Assembly (NCBI GenBank): GCA_028564675.1
Contig: JAOVVO010000054.1
Coordinates: 152,286 to 216,285, forward strand
Direction: 5' to 3'
Source of the DNA: Onchocerca lupi
Taxonomy: Eukaryota > Nematoda > Chromadorea > Rhabditida > Onchocercidae
DNA: 64,000 nucleotides
Under the pieces are notes generated by a model. The model was not told the DNA's origin and searched no databases. It saw nothing but the letters and a program-made list of their open reading frames with translations. This document shows positions 12,066 to 25,585 of this stretch, piece after piece; within the stretch, counting starts at the first letter, position 1, and the number at the start of each line of letters is the position of its first letter. The position numbers were made by a program, and so were the translations under genes.

Positions 12066-12425
12066 TGAAAAATCAAGAAGTTCGATGAGATTTTTTCCTA
12101 TCATCATGCTCATCTGAATATAATGTATAACGACATTGCTTACAAGAAACAGACAAAAATTTGCCAGGTAATTCAGGAAATTAAAGCTTTAAAATTTCGG
12201 AAAATAGTAATACTAGATCCGAAAATCTGCAAATTTTTCCAAGATTTTTCGAGAAAGCTAAGCATATTTCCCCTTGTTCTTTATTTTCCCGCTACGATCT
12301 GGTATTATGAAAAATCAAGAAGTTCGATGAGATTTTTTCCTATCATCATGCTCATCTGAATATAATGTATAACGACATTGCTTACAAGAAACAGACAAAA
12401 ATTTGCCAGGTAATTCAGGAAATTA
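12066..12425 (+). repeat. 118-base perfect direct duplication, 242-base period
   Basis: Bases 12,066-12,183 recur without mismatch at 12,308-12,425. Each copy is exon-like: the frame containing SYHHAHLNIMYNDIAYKK is open and ends CAG|GTAATT, a plausible donor. The 124 bases between the copies are unique. Perfect identity in an AT-rich, non-conserved region points to a recent tandem duplication or a local assembly duplication. Confidence 0.9.
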
Positions 12426-12486
12426 TGTTTCTTATAACTGACTAATAACTGACTAATCAAATGTTTCTTATAACTGACTAATAACT
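12425..12486 (+). repeat. 26-base direct repeat, two copies
   Basis: ATGTTTCTTATAACTGACTAATAACT occurs at 12,425-12,450 and again at 12,461-12,486, immediately after the larger duplication. Within each copy the unit AACTGACTAAT itself partly repeats. This is a minisatellite-like seed. Confidence 0.85.
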
Positions 12487-12700
12487 AGCCACACTTCTTG
12501 ATTCGAGATGGCTGAATTTTAAAAATAAGTTATTTTGGCTTGATACCTCTGAAGTAGCAATGACTTCTTTCATAAGGTCAACACAGCATCTCATTTTTGG
12601 TTTGTAGCTATTAGAGAAGGACTAAGTGAACTTATATTTCAATTAAAATTCAGTCTTAAATTTTGAGATCAAAGAAGAATTCAGAAATATTTCTAAGCAG

Positions 12701-13990
12701 ACTCTGCGAACTATGTAACAGACGGTTCTCAGCAAGTTGGTCATTTTCACTTCACATGCAAATGATGCATGACATTGAAGTTATCAAAGTTGGAAATAGG
12801 GAGAAATTCCGCTGTGGTATTGATGGCTGTGGGTGGAATGGAGGTAGTCGACAAAGCCTTCTTTCTCAGAAAATCAAGTATCATTCTATGAAGGTATTCT
12901 TAGAGCATGTCTTGACTACTTTATTTTCACTATATGTTCTTGTTTTATTTCCATTATTTTTTGCTCAAGAATCATCTGATTTCAGTTCTTGACACTTTTT
13001 AAGCAGATTCATTTCCAGCCTCGACAAAAACCAGTAAAATACCCTGAATGTTGTGAAAGATTCCACACAGTGAAAAATTTGGCTAAACATGCTCTTGATG
13101 AGCACAAATTGAAGGGCAGAATTTCGAATTACAATCGCGAAATTTTCGAGGTCGTGTCGAATTTGATAATTTCATGCAATATATCAGAATGAAAACAAGT
13201 GGTGCGATGACAACCATTTCTATAAAGGATAAATGCACATATATGCGGTGTGAAATGTAAGTTGCATTCACTAATTGTGTTTCCTGTAGCAGACAGTTCT
13301 AATGAAAGTTATAAATTATTTCTGGAAACTCTTGTAACGACAGATTATGGAATTTACAGTAGAATAATATTTATTTGATTTCCTGAGATTTGACCTGTAG
13401 TTACTCCTCTCTTCTCTCACTTTAGTGTCATCATTACATACAGTATTTTTCTTATGCTATTCTTTTTAGATTGTTTTGACTTTACTGGGATTTCGCTTTA
13501 GCTGCAGTTATGCTTTTATCAATTTTTAGATGTTTCTTTTATTTTCTTTTTTTACCCCTGGTAAAAATTTGTCAGTTATACAAATCTTGATTAAAAAGTT
13601 AGTCAAAACTTGTGCAATTGATTACCTAATTTGGATCATTTTCATTTTTGTTTTTGTTTATTATGGAGAGTATTAATTTGAAATAATTTGGACATGGGTC
13701 ATTTCAGGGCTGAAAGCAAGACATCTTGCTGATTCATTTTCAAAGAGGATATCACATGGGACGAAAAAAAGTGATCAGTCATTGTACCTGTTTTATGAAT
13801 GTCAGAACTGAAGGAAATGGTGCAATTAGTGTTGAGTACGTTTTAGGACATTTAGGTCACGAAAAAACACCTATGAAAATCCGATATAGTACAGTAGAAA
13901 TTGAAGCAATATTGCTGTTATTAAAGGTCTTTCTTGTTGAGTTTCCGATGCTAGAAACATATTTTATTGTTATAATTTTAATATATTATT
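12701..13990 (+). pseudogene. Decayed C2H2 zinc-finger, transposase-like (MULE/FLYWCH-type) gene
   Basis: Exon-like segment 12,701-12,893 encodes a C2H2 finger, LCELCNRRF-x8-HMQMMH (C-x2-C-x12-H-x4-H), and a second Cys-rich loop ending KYHSMK. Segment 13,007-13,150 continues in phase with KYPECCERFHTVKNLAKHALDEHK, in which the first zinc Cys is replaced by Tyr. At about 13,151 the frame must shift to read FDNFMQYIRMKTSGAMT. At 13,709-13,927 two overlapping frames each carry part of the next block: LKARHLADSFSKRI, then GRKKVISHCTCFMNVRTEGN with VEYVLGHLGHEKT. The CxxF...V...GH-GHE layout is that of the zinc domain in Mutator-like or FLYWCH proteins seen in many nematode ORFs. The missing ligand and frame changes suggest a relic. 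The family assignment is from memory of general patterns and is tentative. Confidence 0.5.
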
Positions 13991-16900
13991 ATATATAATA
14001 ATAATATAATGCAGTGGTTCTGCTTATTCTAATTCTCTTTTTAAGGAAAAACGCTGACCCGACTGGATCAGTCACTATTTCAAGGAGAACTTGGAAAGCG
14101 ATAAGTTGCATGCGATATCAAGCGCCAACACTCGCTCAATCATGTATATATTTTAAATAGTGAAAAACAAGAAGAAATACTCGGACTGGATCGGAGAAGG
14201 GGAATTTAAATTTGACAGTAGCTTCTCCTTGTAATTCGGCAATACCATTGGAAACAGTAGAGTGGGGACTTTGCCGGGTAAATTTTTCATTTCAATATAG
14301 CATTCCTCCAGATATGTGTCTTTTCGAGAAATTTTGTTTGCATATTTTATATATAATAAAAGATAATTGATGAAGAGCAAGGTTTTCGTTACAGTTTACT
14401 TCCAGAGACAGAATTAGATGATAAAATCAATCTTTCATTTTTTAGATTTTAAATACAGATATGAATTCATGAGATTTTGCAAGTATGGATGAATTGGCTA
14501 TATTTTCTAAGGTTCATCGGAGGATTAAAACAGTCTTCCAAACTTTTCTGAAATTTCAGCTAAGGAATCCGCCAGTGTGGATGAACATGATATCATGGAA
14601 ATAACAACATCAGCAAATTTATCGGCTCAAGTTTTGCCAAATAGTCACTTGGAGCCTGCAAAACATTCTAACTCATTACTTGTTGAAGATACTCGATTGG
14701 TTAGTGATTTTGTTGGTTTCTCAAGCGGCAGCTGGTTTTTATTTCTTCTGCAATACAAAATGAAATTGATTCAATAATTGACTCTCTGATAAGAATTTCA
14801 AGACAGCTAAACATTGAATAATTAATTTGTACTTCGCAAATGAAATGATATTTGATTATGTATTTTTGAGCGAATGTTTAGGTACATGTTCTTCAAACGT
14901 GCTCAGGAGTTGATAATTTTTATGCTCAACTGTTCTGCTTATAATTTCAGTAAACCGGCAAAAATTGTCGTATGACAAAATTTTATTAAGTAACTTGAAT
15001 AACTTGAAAAGTAATTCTTAAAAGATATTGAGCGATTGGAAACTTCAGAAGTTAATGGAACTTTTGGACTTGATTTTCCATATAAATGGGAATAGAATAG
15101 AAGAATTGAATTGCAAAGTTAACGATGCTTTAAGCTTTGCTAAACAGAATGTGATATACCAAATAGAATGTGAACTGTTGTCTTGAAATTCGGATCCAGA
15201 GAATGTACCAACAGATGGAATATCTCCCTGCACAAATATAGTAAGTTTTTGACTTTCTTTAACTCTTCATCTTTTTATGTTATTTTGAAATTATTTCTAA
15301 AATGTGTTTTGCATCTTTTTTTAACTAAAGAAAAGAAAAATGGCTCACAAAGCTCGATAAATGGGCTTGAATTTGGTGCTGTTTCTGGGATATTAACAAA
15401 CTTTCATGAGATGGGCAATTTTACAGTTTAAAAGGAAATACTCGTCTAAAATCAGATTTTGCATATTCCGTCTTATTTACTCTTCGTATCATCTTTTTCT
15501 TTTTTTTTTTTTATCTTTACGCGTCATTCGTACGATCTCCTTAGACATTTTAGGCTGGTTTTTAGGCCTCGTTATCATTTCTTCGCAGTCAAGGATTTAA
15601 TATCACTGAGTTGATTCCCGTCATTTCCTTTCTCCGACATCATCTTATTGTTCATAAATGAATATTTTATCTCTACCAAATTTTTAACATAATCTTAGTG
15701 CGGCATTATAGCTATACTTTGTTTCTCATCAGCAGAGCTTAACAATTTTTGTGATCCTTGCAGAAGACTCTCATTGCAGTCTTGCAGTTTTTCTGCATCC
15801 CATATGCATTTAAAATTCTCTTTCCTTGGTTCTATAATCATTTCTTCAATCATTGAAACTTTTAGAATTAGTTGGAACATTGTTTATATCTGCCGCTATT
15901 TTCATGTGTCTTAGATACACACTGTTTAGCCAAATTTCCTTCAAATTATTCAGCTATTTATATATATTCCTATAGCCAAAATGTGTTTTGATTTTTATTG
16001 ATCCCTCTAGAATAAATTCATGAACATCCGGTCACAACATCGGCTTCTCTTAAAACGGAGCAACTCTTCACAAACCTTAAGATGAGCTTCCCGGTTCAAG
16101 ATATGAATTTTCTTGGAGTTAGAATTAGATATAATGAGAATTTGTAAATAGATCCCGTCGCATGTCTTGTTTTTCACATCATTGGGTAAAAGCTGACCAA
16201 ATATGTTGAAGTACTGGAAAACACATTGAAGAACTAAGACTTCGAGAATCCGTCAGTATTTAAAGCAATGAATTTGCAGGGAATTTATCTGCAGTCGTTC
16301 GGAATATCTGTTGATGTCACTATTATACTGGATTGCTGTATTGATGTTGGAATCAGATATAAAGGGGAGGATTTTGTAAATAGATCCCTCATTTTTTTTA
16401 ATCGATTTCATCTTGAACACGCTTCAAACACCAACGGTCCACTATCCGGACAGCTGTATTCGGAATTTAAGTCAAGCTGAATTTATTCACTAATCTTCGC
16501 GCTTCTAATCATGTCAATTTAATTTAGTTATTTACAGTAACAATAAATACATAAAATAAATTTGTGAACGCACGAATTAATAACGCCAGTTCAACGTATA
16601 GTACTCTATGTTTGTCAGTAACACTTCGAAGAAAATATTTTATCAGAATTTACTGATAATAGTATGGATTATATTCCTCTGATAAGCAAAAATTTTTGCA
16701 TGTTTGTACAATACTAAAAATTTAAAAGATCTCTAGACCCGTGTCTAACTTTTTATATTCACACTCAGTGGAAGATAACGATGTGGTCCGATATTTGAAC
16801 CAACATCTGTTGAAGATTCTCAACAAAGAACAGGTAATTGGGTAGTAGTTAGGTAGATATGAACATAAATATTGCATAGAACAGATGAAGATACACTTAG

Positions 16901-17659
16901 TATCTTAAATGTAATTTGGGGAAGAGTTGGCAAAAATGTATGTAATTTAAATTATAAGTCATGTAACATAAGATTTTAAATAAATTACAAAAAATCCAGA
17001 TGATCATTTAAAGTATTTTCCCATTTTTTAAATTTTGTAAATCACACTATAATTTCTCAAAAACAATGCATAGAAAGGAGCAAAAGAAGTAATGAAAGGC
17101 ATGACAACGTGAAAAGGAACCAACAATAGTAGAATGCATTTGTTAAAAGATAGCGATTTTGAAAGATCTAGAAAGTCCGTTTGGGAAAAAGCCATCTCTA
17201 CTTATCAGGATTTTACTTTTGATATATTATTTAAAAGAAAGTTAAATTACGAAATGAGTATAAACCAATGTCACTGAAGTAAGAAGTAACAAAAACTAAT
17301 TAAAAGAAATGACTAACTGTTACCTTCTCCAAAAAAAATGATTACCATACCTTGAACACCAATCGATAGTCTGTTCAGGTTTCCAGTCTCAAATATGAGA
17401 AGCAAAAAAGTGATGAAGTCACGTCTAACATCACGATGGGAAAATACTGAATAATCATCAGGAATGACTCCTGCGAAGTTACAATCAGAAAAACTTAGCG
17501 ATCAAAACATGATAATATTGGACACATTGTAACTTCTAATCATTGTATTTCCGCATTTTTGATTATTTCAACAAAAAAAATAACTTTAATATTCTTGTTA
17601 TACATTCGACAAAACCGCTAATAAATCCAGCACTTTTAACATTCTTTATAGCTCAGAAA
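13991..17659 (+). other. Possible continuation of the zinc-finger relic, then intergenic DNA
   Basis: Short exon-like stretches occur at 14,065-14,160 (two frames), 14,577-14,700, 16,020-16,145 and 16,268-16,480, none recognisable as a known family. At 16,770-16,833 a 21-codon piece (DNDVVRYLNQHLLKILNKEQ) is bounded by CAG and GTAATT, which looks like an orphan exon. A degenerate direct repeat is present: 16,118-16,156 and 16,346-16,388 share GTTNGAATNAGATATAA and end in the same TTTGTAAATAGATCCC. From 16,850 to 17,659 I see nothing coding. Confidence 0.3.
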
Positions 17660-20600
17660 TTAGTATAGATCGGCAAAAAACTTTTCACGTTTACTCCACG
17701 AAGGCTCAATTTCTCTTAGCTGTTTTCCAGTTGGTGTTTGAACTGGTCCTAACATCGATTTATTCGGATCCTTTCGGTCATTATTGCTCGGGACTTTAAA
17801 TGAAGGCCGAATGGGAGTCCTACTCTCCTGATTGTAAATGAGTGTTGCAGTTGGTCCACTGCAAAATTTCAAAATTTTCAACTTGATTTTAAATATTTCG
17901 AAAATACTAAGCAAGCTGTTATGCGGTACTCTAGGACAATGCTACGAGTTAAAAGATTAAGCATGCTCCCATTTATTTTTGCCACAAAATTATCATTCGG
18001 TTAAATGAATGAGGACAAAACTCTACTTCAAAACATAATGCAGTTTTTTCAAATATAGATATACTACCTTGTCGGACTTTTCAGCAGAGGTCTTTCTTGA
18101 TCAAATGCATAGAACTTTCGCCAATAGTCATGTGGCATTCTAAGCAAAGCCAACAATACCATGATCTGGAAGGAATATTTATTTTAGCAAAGATCAGCCA
18201 TTTCAAAACTCTAGATGTATTTAAGACCTTCCAGCATATAAATTTCATCTCTAAAATCTAAAATTACCTGTTTTGCTATTTCATCAGCATTTTGTGCTAT
18301 ACTTATGGCACGTGGCGGAGCGCGGCCAACAATGGTTGGAGCAATACAACGAGCTAGAACCTCCGGCGACATCTTATTTCGTGAGCGATTATCGCAAACC
18401 TGAAATAAAATGCCTTCAAAATTCCAGAGTCTTTTAAAAAATTGAAGAAATATGAGATTATAGAAAAGAAAATAAATAAACCCGTTGGAAATGCGAGCAA
18501 AGAAATGCGAGAGTATCTCTATTTGGATAGGGTAAATCCATCACTGAGCGATTCAAAGCCTCCAAGTCATCACGTTCAGCGGCACTTACAAATTCTTCCC
18601 AAGACGACATAGGAATCACTGGATCCTAAAAAAATAATAACTTCGAAGCTATTAGTATAATGGCAAAAGCAAATTTATAAAATTTGATCAACTAACCCTT
18701 ATTTCTCGTAGGAAGCGTTTTATGCAACCAGTGATTGTCTCCGTATCTTGATATTCTAATTTGGGCAGTGACCGACCATTTTTGAATTCATTTAGTAATT
18801 TAACAATTTGTGATTCCTGTCTGAAAGTAGAAAAACACTTCAATTACGGAAAAGGAAACCACTGAATAAATTTAACAGTTTTAATCAATTCCATATAAAA
18901 CAAAACCACTACCACAAAGCTGAAACCGTAGAACTCATTTCTATTATCAAAAAATCAAATATAATATCAAATGATACGAAAATATAACACTTACCCCGGA
19001 ATTCGATAAATGCCTTCTGTATTCAAACGATCCTTATCCAAAACCAGGACGCAGTGTATGATGAGAGACGGAATCATCGGCTGAGTTGATGGACAAAAAT
19101 CTTTCAGTCGAGGACGTTGTTTGGCAGGCGTTCGAGGTGTTGCTGTTCGAGGTACGCAAGGGATCGGAGCATTTCTTGTGCATGATTTATGTAAACGGAT
19201 TCCACAGTCTGAATTTTTGGAAAAAGATAAAAAATGGGAAAAAATCTGGTACTGTAAAAATCCCCGATATACTCTATATAATTCCGAAACGACATTCCAC
19301 AATAAAATCTTATATAAAAAACCGAACATAAATGACTGCTTTTCTGAACGAAAAGCTAATTTCGCTAACCTGCACATTTGTAAGCCGCTTTTCCAGCAAG
19401 CCCAATCCAACGGTTACACACTTCACAGCGATCACCGAGAATTGATGTGAAATTGGCAAAGGTATGTGGTCGAGTTTCGATTGAAGAACCATTGGTCCAA
19501 GTCTTGACCGCAGTGTGCGGACTGCGCCTAAACCATCAGATAGAAGGCAATTATTCTCAATAATTTAATCAATTATCAAGTTAAAACTATATTCAGATAC
19601 TAATATCCTTTAATATCCAAAACATCTGAAAACCTAAATAAGCTTTACAGCACGAAAAATTCAACTTTTTCGAACAAATGTACAAGCATGGCATCACAAA
19701 TTTGTTCCAAATAGAAAAGAGCAAAACAGATTAAGAAAGAACAGAGATTCGCTGTTTCTTTTCAATCTCCAAACAATATTTAAGATCCAATTTCTCAATG
19801 AAATCACAGTAAAATCCGTATCGAAAAATCTCGAAGTCAATCATGCCATCAAAATTACACTAATCATTCAAAAACCTCGCTGCACTAATTTCACGCAACA
19901 AAGCTACTACTGAAGCTTCACAAGTAAGCATACAAAAAATTAATTATCAAATGTTAATATCGATGTAACACAAAATTGAGAAAAACGATAGCTTACTGGC
20001 AAAAAATCAAATTTCCAATAGTAAATGTAGACAAACCACTTAGAATATACTGCATAAAATAATGAGTGAAAATTACAGTAGCAAAAATTTATTATTCTAT
20101 TCGTACGAGCCACTTTAAAAATGCTACATTTGCATACATCATTTTTTTTTTTGAAAAAATGTAGCTGATATTGAGATAACAATTAAAGGACAAAATTAGT
20201 GTTGCATTCTATTAAAATTTTTCTCACTCTAACGCCAGAAATCGCACAATTATTGTTGAATTGAGTGAACAATTTATTTAAGAATCGGATTCATAACAAT
20301 ATATTAGTTGTATCTAATCTGACCTCAATTTCCAGAACTTGGTTTCCTTATTCAGGTGTTCTTAAATCATATGGTTTACACTATGACGTTTAGAAATGTA
20401 GCCATACTGAGTCAATTAAATAATTTCTGCTGAGAACTTTCAAAAAAATTTTCTGCACATACGGCAAACTAGACTCATCCATAATTTAAAACTGATTTTA
20501 AATTAGAACTTTTTAATTTCGCTTTTGATAATTTTATTTCTATTTCACATGATTTTTGCTTCACTTTTGAAGAGGACAAGTTTTACCCTACTTTACTTTA

Positions 20601-23600
20601 ATTTTATCTGCCACAAATACAGACTGGTATTTATCTAAATGTTCGCTGTTCGGTCGACGTCGAGGAATAACTTCAATGAGCGAAAACTCATTTAAAAAAT
20701 AATCCAACTCTACAATTATTATCCATTATTATCCATCGTCAACACAACGCCTAACGTTGTTCGTGGCGGTCTTCATGAATAATAAATGCAAAGTTGAATA
20801 AAATAAAAACTTATTCCTGTAAACAAATGAGCATATAACGGGGAAAACTGTATTTTAGCACTTCCTAAAAAGATGAAATTATGATCACAAGAGAATTATG
20901 ATCATATAATTAGTTAATCTCATGCATTTGTGAAATATTGTGAGAATAAAAATTCTTACAAATCGAGAGTATTAGCTCCACATCGCGGTGTGACTGCATT
21001 AAATTTTGTCGTCGAATCTACCGTGGCTTCTTTGTTTTGCTAAAACAATAAGATATGAAGGTTCGAAAACAAACAATCTGTATCCAGTCTACAACATTCT
21101 AAAAAGACTTCATAAAAGGCTAAGTGAAGAGGTAAGAAATTATAAAAGGGAAAGACACCGTATATTATGAAATAAGTTTATGCGAAAAATTGCAAAAACA
21201 ATAGTACAAAACAAACATTTTGAATATTCGATTCTGACACTGATCGATTCATAGAGCGTCTGAGTGAGACACTGGCTGTTGGTGGTTTTCTTCCATCTGG
21301 ATTCAGAGTTATTGTTGTCGTTGTAATGATAGTTTCAGTTCCATCTTTTGATCGTTTGCACGGAGTGCCCTTAAAAGTTGTGTGGAAATCATGAGCCCAA
21401 TAAATTAACCCTGCTACGACATGCCTGGGAATGAAAAGCAAAATTAAGTATAACAGACAGTGCAAGAATAGCATAACTATTTTTCTGATGTCTTAGCCTG
21501 AATTCCAACTTAACAGCTTCTTATAATCCAGATCCATTTTTTGAGAGCAAAAGAAGAAAGAAAAAAATGAAGTTTTATGGTACATTAGAACAATTATCTT
21601 ACTATATTATCATAGCAAAACTACGAGTTTCTGCAACTTTTTAGAACTTGCCATTTCCTCCTCAACAGTGTTCATTCTTTTGGAATCTTTGGAACGCTTC
21701 ACGGTAGCCACAGAATTATGAGTACTTGAAAGAGCAACTAAACTTCGTGATCTAAAAAATATTACAAAATGAAGACAATGCTACCAAAAAGTAAAATAGA
21801 AAAAAATAGAAATCAAGATAATACGAAAATTTCTCACCTTCTGTACACTTTGCCATTCCGCAAATGCGATTCATCAGAGTCGTCATACGAAATGTCTATA
21901 GAGTCACCAGTCTTGTCATAATCAATGTCGTCGCCACGTGATAATGTACGTGAAACTCCACGACGTATTTGCACTTGCTTTTCTGCCATAACCGGCTCAT
22001 TAAACGACGACTTTTTTTTCAAAAATGATAGTTTCTGCCAGCTTTCCTCTTTCAGCAATGATTGGTCATTCTAAAATAGTAATTTCAAGCTTGAAGAATA
22101 TAAATGAACACAATTATTTCATTCATTATTGAATATCCTTTGTGTATGTAGACTTTAATTTAAACCTTCAATAGTTCATTGACTAATGCAAATTTCTTTT
22201 CCAATTCAACCATATCACGCTCTAAATTTTGCTTATCAGACATCAACGTAGTAATCTGAGCACGTGCATCCCGAAGCTGTTCTTTGTATTTTCGATTTTC
22301 TTGTAGCAATCCACTAAAAATGATAAAACATAAGTTTACCAACAGTTGGTTGTTTAGCTATTCATATACTTCGCATTAAATCCAAAAATACGAATGAAAA
22401 TTAAACATAAACTTCCATGACTTGACCACTTCGCAAGCTATAATTTTTCGAGACATTCCTAATTTAGTTGTTTCTACATGATTTTTTTTCCTACGTTTGG
22501 TATTTTTCAATCTAGTTTCGAGAATTTTGTTTATCTTCTCTTCAAATTATCCCATTTATTTCCGATTCTTCCGAATATTTCTTTAAAAGATCTTATTTAT
22601 AACCCGGAATTTCTGAAGATTAATAATTCTTACAAATTATGAAGGCTTTCTGTTGACATTTATGCGCCAAATTTAACAACATGGAAAATATAACAGAAAA
22701 AAATTAAAGGAAGACTGAATGTCGCTCTTACATAAGATTAATAAAATTTTCTAATAAGCTATGAACTTCAGCAGAGTCCTAACTAAAAATAGTTATGCCC
22801 AACCCAATGGTTACTGAACAGATTTTTTTGTCGGAGTTAATTGGTAAAATTGATCCAACAACTGTTAATTGACAAAAAGTGGATTTGATACAAGACTTAT
22901 AATTTTCAATAGTATTTTCAAATTGAATTTTTAAAATAAGTAAGTAAGAACATATTTTCAATGTAAAAAACAATGACTGTTCAACTAAATCACCTGCAAT
23001 CATATTCTCGAGTATTCATTTGCTCTTGTAAAGCATCTGCCCTCAATTTTTCCGCGTTCCAGTTTTGTCGCATGTTTTCCAGTATATCAATGAGATGTAT
23101 AAATTCGGTACCTGAAAGATAATATTGTAGTGATTTCTTACATACTAATCAAAAAATTTCAATCTGGAAAAGTTCTCAAGATTTTAGAGAAATAAGAAAG
23201 ATCAAAATTAAAATTATCCGAAAATATATGGAGACTTGATTTCTTTCGCTTTAATTGAATGCTGGTGGTTGAATTGAAACTGAATGACTTGACTTTCGAA
23301 CATAAGAATTCCCACTGCTCTGGCAAGCTATCGATTTAAAATGTTAAATAAGTTTATGCATTTCAAGCATTATTTTCTATCAAATGATAATCGATTCTTT
23401 TATTAGGCCATGATACAATAATGTAATGATAAAATGCAATTCGATTCATTTTCATTTGAAAAACCATAAGCTACCTGCAGTGCACATGTAAGAGACACAT
23501 AAAAGAAGTGATAAATGGAAGGAACCAAGTACAATTCTCAAAATTATTGAGAAAGTCAGAATTATACAAAAGATTCATAGTTTTACTACTGATTTAAATA

Positions 23601-24074
23601 GCGTATTAGTATTCTTGTTAATGCGCTGCGTGGCATTAACTTCAAACCTCAAAAAGACCTGCAGAAATGAAATGTCAAGAATATAATTTCAAAACCAATT
23701 CTCTAACAAATATTTTCTAAATCCGAACTGTAGAATAACAAATGTGATAAAAACACTGAATTGTACTATTTTTTTAATTAGCAACTTCGTGAAAATCTTC
23801 GTATTATCATTTTCCAGTACTTTAAAATGTACTAAGCGCAAAATGGTGAGATGAAACTTAGCACTTTGAAACAGTAATAGTATTTTTCATCAAAAAAGAT
23901 TAAAAGATAAAACACTTTTATATATATCCCTTCAGATAATTAATATTGTTTACCTTTTGAAAACAATAACTTACGGATGTTTTGTCCCTCAACAAGAAAT
24001 CTGGCAATATTGATTGTTTCGGCATACTCATTCAAAACAATACGAGATCTATCACAGCAAATGTTGTCATTCAT
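17660..24074 (-). CDS. cyk-4: CYK-4 / MgcRacGAP, copy A (centralspindlin Rho GTPase-activating protein)
   Basis: CYK-4 pairs with kinesin-6 (ZEN-4) to form centralspindlin, bundles midzone microtubules and directs RhoA at the cleavage furrow. Exons in coding order: 24074-23975, 23111-22994, 22313-22166, 22070-21838, 21751-21652, 21369-21217, 21039-20960, 19527-19370, 19208-18995, 18820-18697, 18625-18482, 18399-18268, 18165-18068 and 17858-17660. They join in phase to 666 residues, near the size of C. elegans CYK-4. Residues about 45-125 are coiled-coil-like; 140-230 are basic and Ser-rich with an acidic run. A C1 domain (HTF at 332, with C-x2-C pairs and HKSC) is followed by the RhoGAP domain with the arginine finger in EGIYRIPG (R432). 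The ATG lies 21 bases after a TTGCAG acceptor. The intron at 21,651 uses a GC donor. A paralogue follows at 25.6-30.9 kb. Confidence 0.92.
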
Positions 24075-24095
24075 CACCCTTACAAATATTTTTTC

Positions 24096-25585
24096 CTGCA
24101 AGGAAAAATAAATAAACTTTTGCTTCGCATAAGCTGTAAGTGCAGAGATGATGGATGATAATCTTTCTCACAAAATAATAACAAATAAATGATAAAAAAT
24201 TCATACTGAAACATTCTGGCAGTTATAGAATGTTACGTTTTCAATAAATAGTACCGAGGCAAACATTTAGATAAAACCATGCGAGCTGAACTACAATGAC
24301 ACCTATGGCTGTATGAAAAAATTGGCATATATACGGGAAAAAAGTAAACAGTTCCGCCATAATGTAAAATTCAGATGAAACTTGAAAATCTCAACTAAGT
24401 GCGCAATTGTAAAAATTATATACTGCTTGAAAAATTGAAATCATTTTGAAATTTTCCGCTGTCTCACTCTTCCCGCCTTCCATGAATTTAAGAATTGCTC
24501 CTCTTGCAGCCCGAAGTGTAGACCATGCGATGTGCATTCCAATGTTGGACTGTAAATTAATGGTTGTTCTGACAATCCATTCACACAGTCAACAGTGTAA
24601 TTTTTTTATCTCTCATACTCCTCTAGGTCAGAGGTCGAACTTAACCACTCCATAATAAACAAAACTATTATCAGCGCAAAATATTTTATTAACTCGTAAA
24701 AGCATCTAGCAGAACTGCATCTGGATATTTTAAGTACTATTGTAGACAAAGTAAGATGTTAATGTCCTCAAAAACGAATCAATAGGTGATGGAAAGGCTT
24801 ACAATGTTACTGTATAGTGATCATCAGAGAATGTGATATGTAGGAAGAACAGACCACAAATATTTGCACCAAACATTTCAGTATTACAGAAAATGGCCAA
24901 ATTATTATTACCAAAATTATTTTTAATTCGAAGTTTGCTATTCGACAAATAAACTTGGCTTTCCAGTTTGAAAGTTTGAATCAAATTCAACTGTTATTTA
25001 AGTTGCTTCAGGACAAGAACAAATCAGTACGAGAAATTTCTCTTGTGCAAATTTGTGTCATTATCAGTAAGAAATCCAAGTAAGCTATGCCTTGTGATAA
25101 TGACATATAAGAAGGCGTAAAACTCTCCTTAAAACTTTGAGGTGTTAAAGATACTAAAAATAATGAATGGAATGTTAAGAGACAAAGAGAATTCAGCTCA
25201 AAAGAAATATATTTATTTCAATTAACAAAGAATTAGTTCTATCGAAAAAAATGCGGCAGAAAATAATGAATGGAATGTTTAAAGACAGCGAGAATTCAGC
25301 TCAGTTGGACAAGATCAATTGAGATGTCAAAGATTTCGAAAAATTCAGTTTTTGAAAAGTGCTTATATATACCAACAAGTTGCATTCCACTATTATAATA
25401 TGCAACAATCCAATCTATGCTGTCTCGCATGTCTCAAAAAGAAATGATGCATCAGAGAATATCGATGCTGTTGAATGCCCTCCCAAAAGGTTACGAGTTG
25501 TCTCTCAAAAAAGTAAGCGTTAAAAAGGTTTTCAATGGAAAGAATAAAAGTATTTTCACATCGAAAACATGAAATAAAGCCAAGT
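24096..25585. other. Spacer between the two cyk-4 copies, with an imperfect direct repeat
   Basis: This is the 5' flank of copy A and the 3' flank of copy B. Bases 25,161-25,200 and 25,264-25,304 share TAATGAATGGAATGTT and then AGAATTCAGCTCA with a few differences, making a 40-base imperfect direct repeat about 103 bases apart. No gene was recognised. Confidence 0.6.

Noticed and set aside
19121..19450. 109-codon plus-strand frame
   Set aside because: Antisense shadow of the cyk-4 copy A C1/RhoGAP exons and the intron between them.
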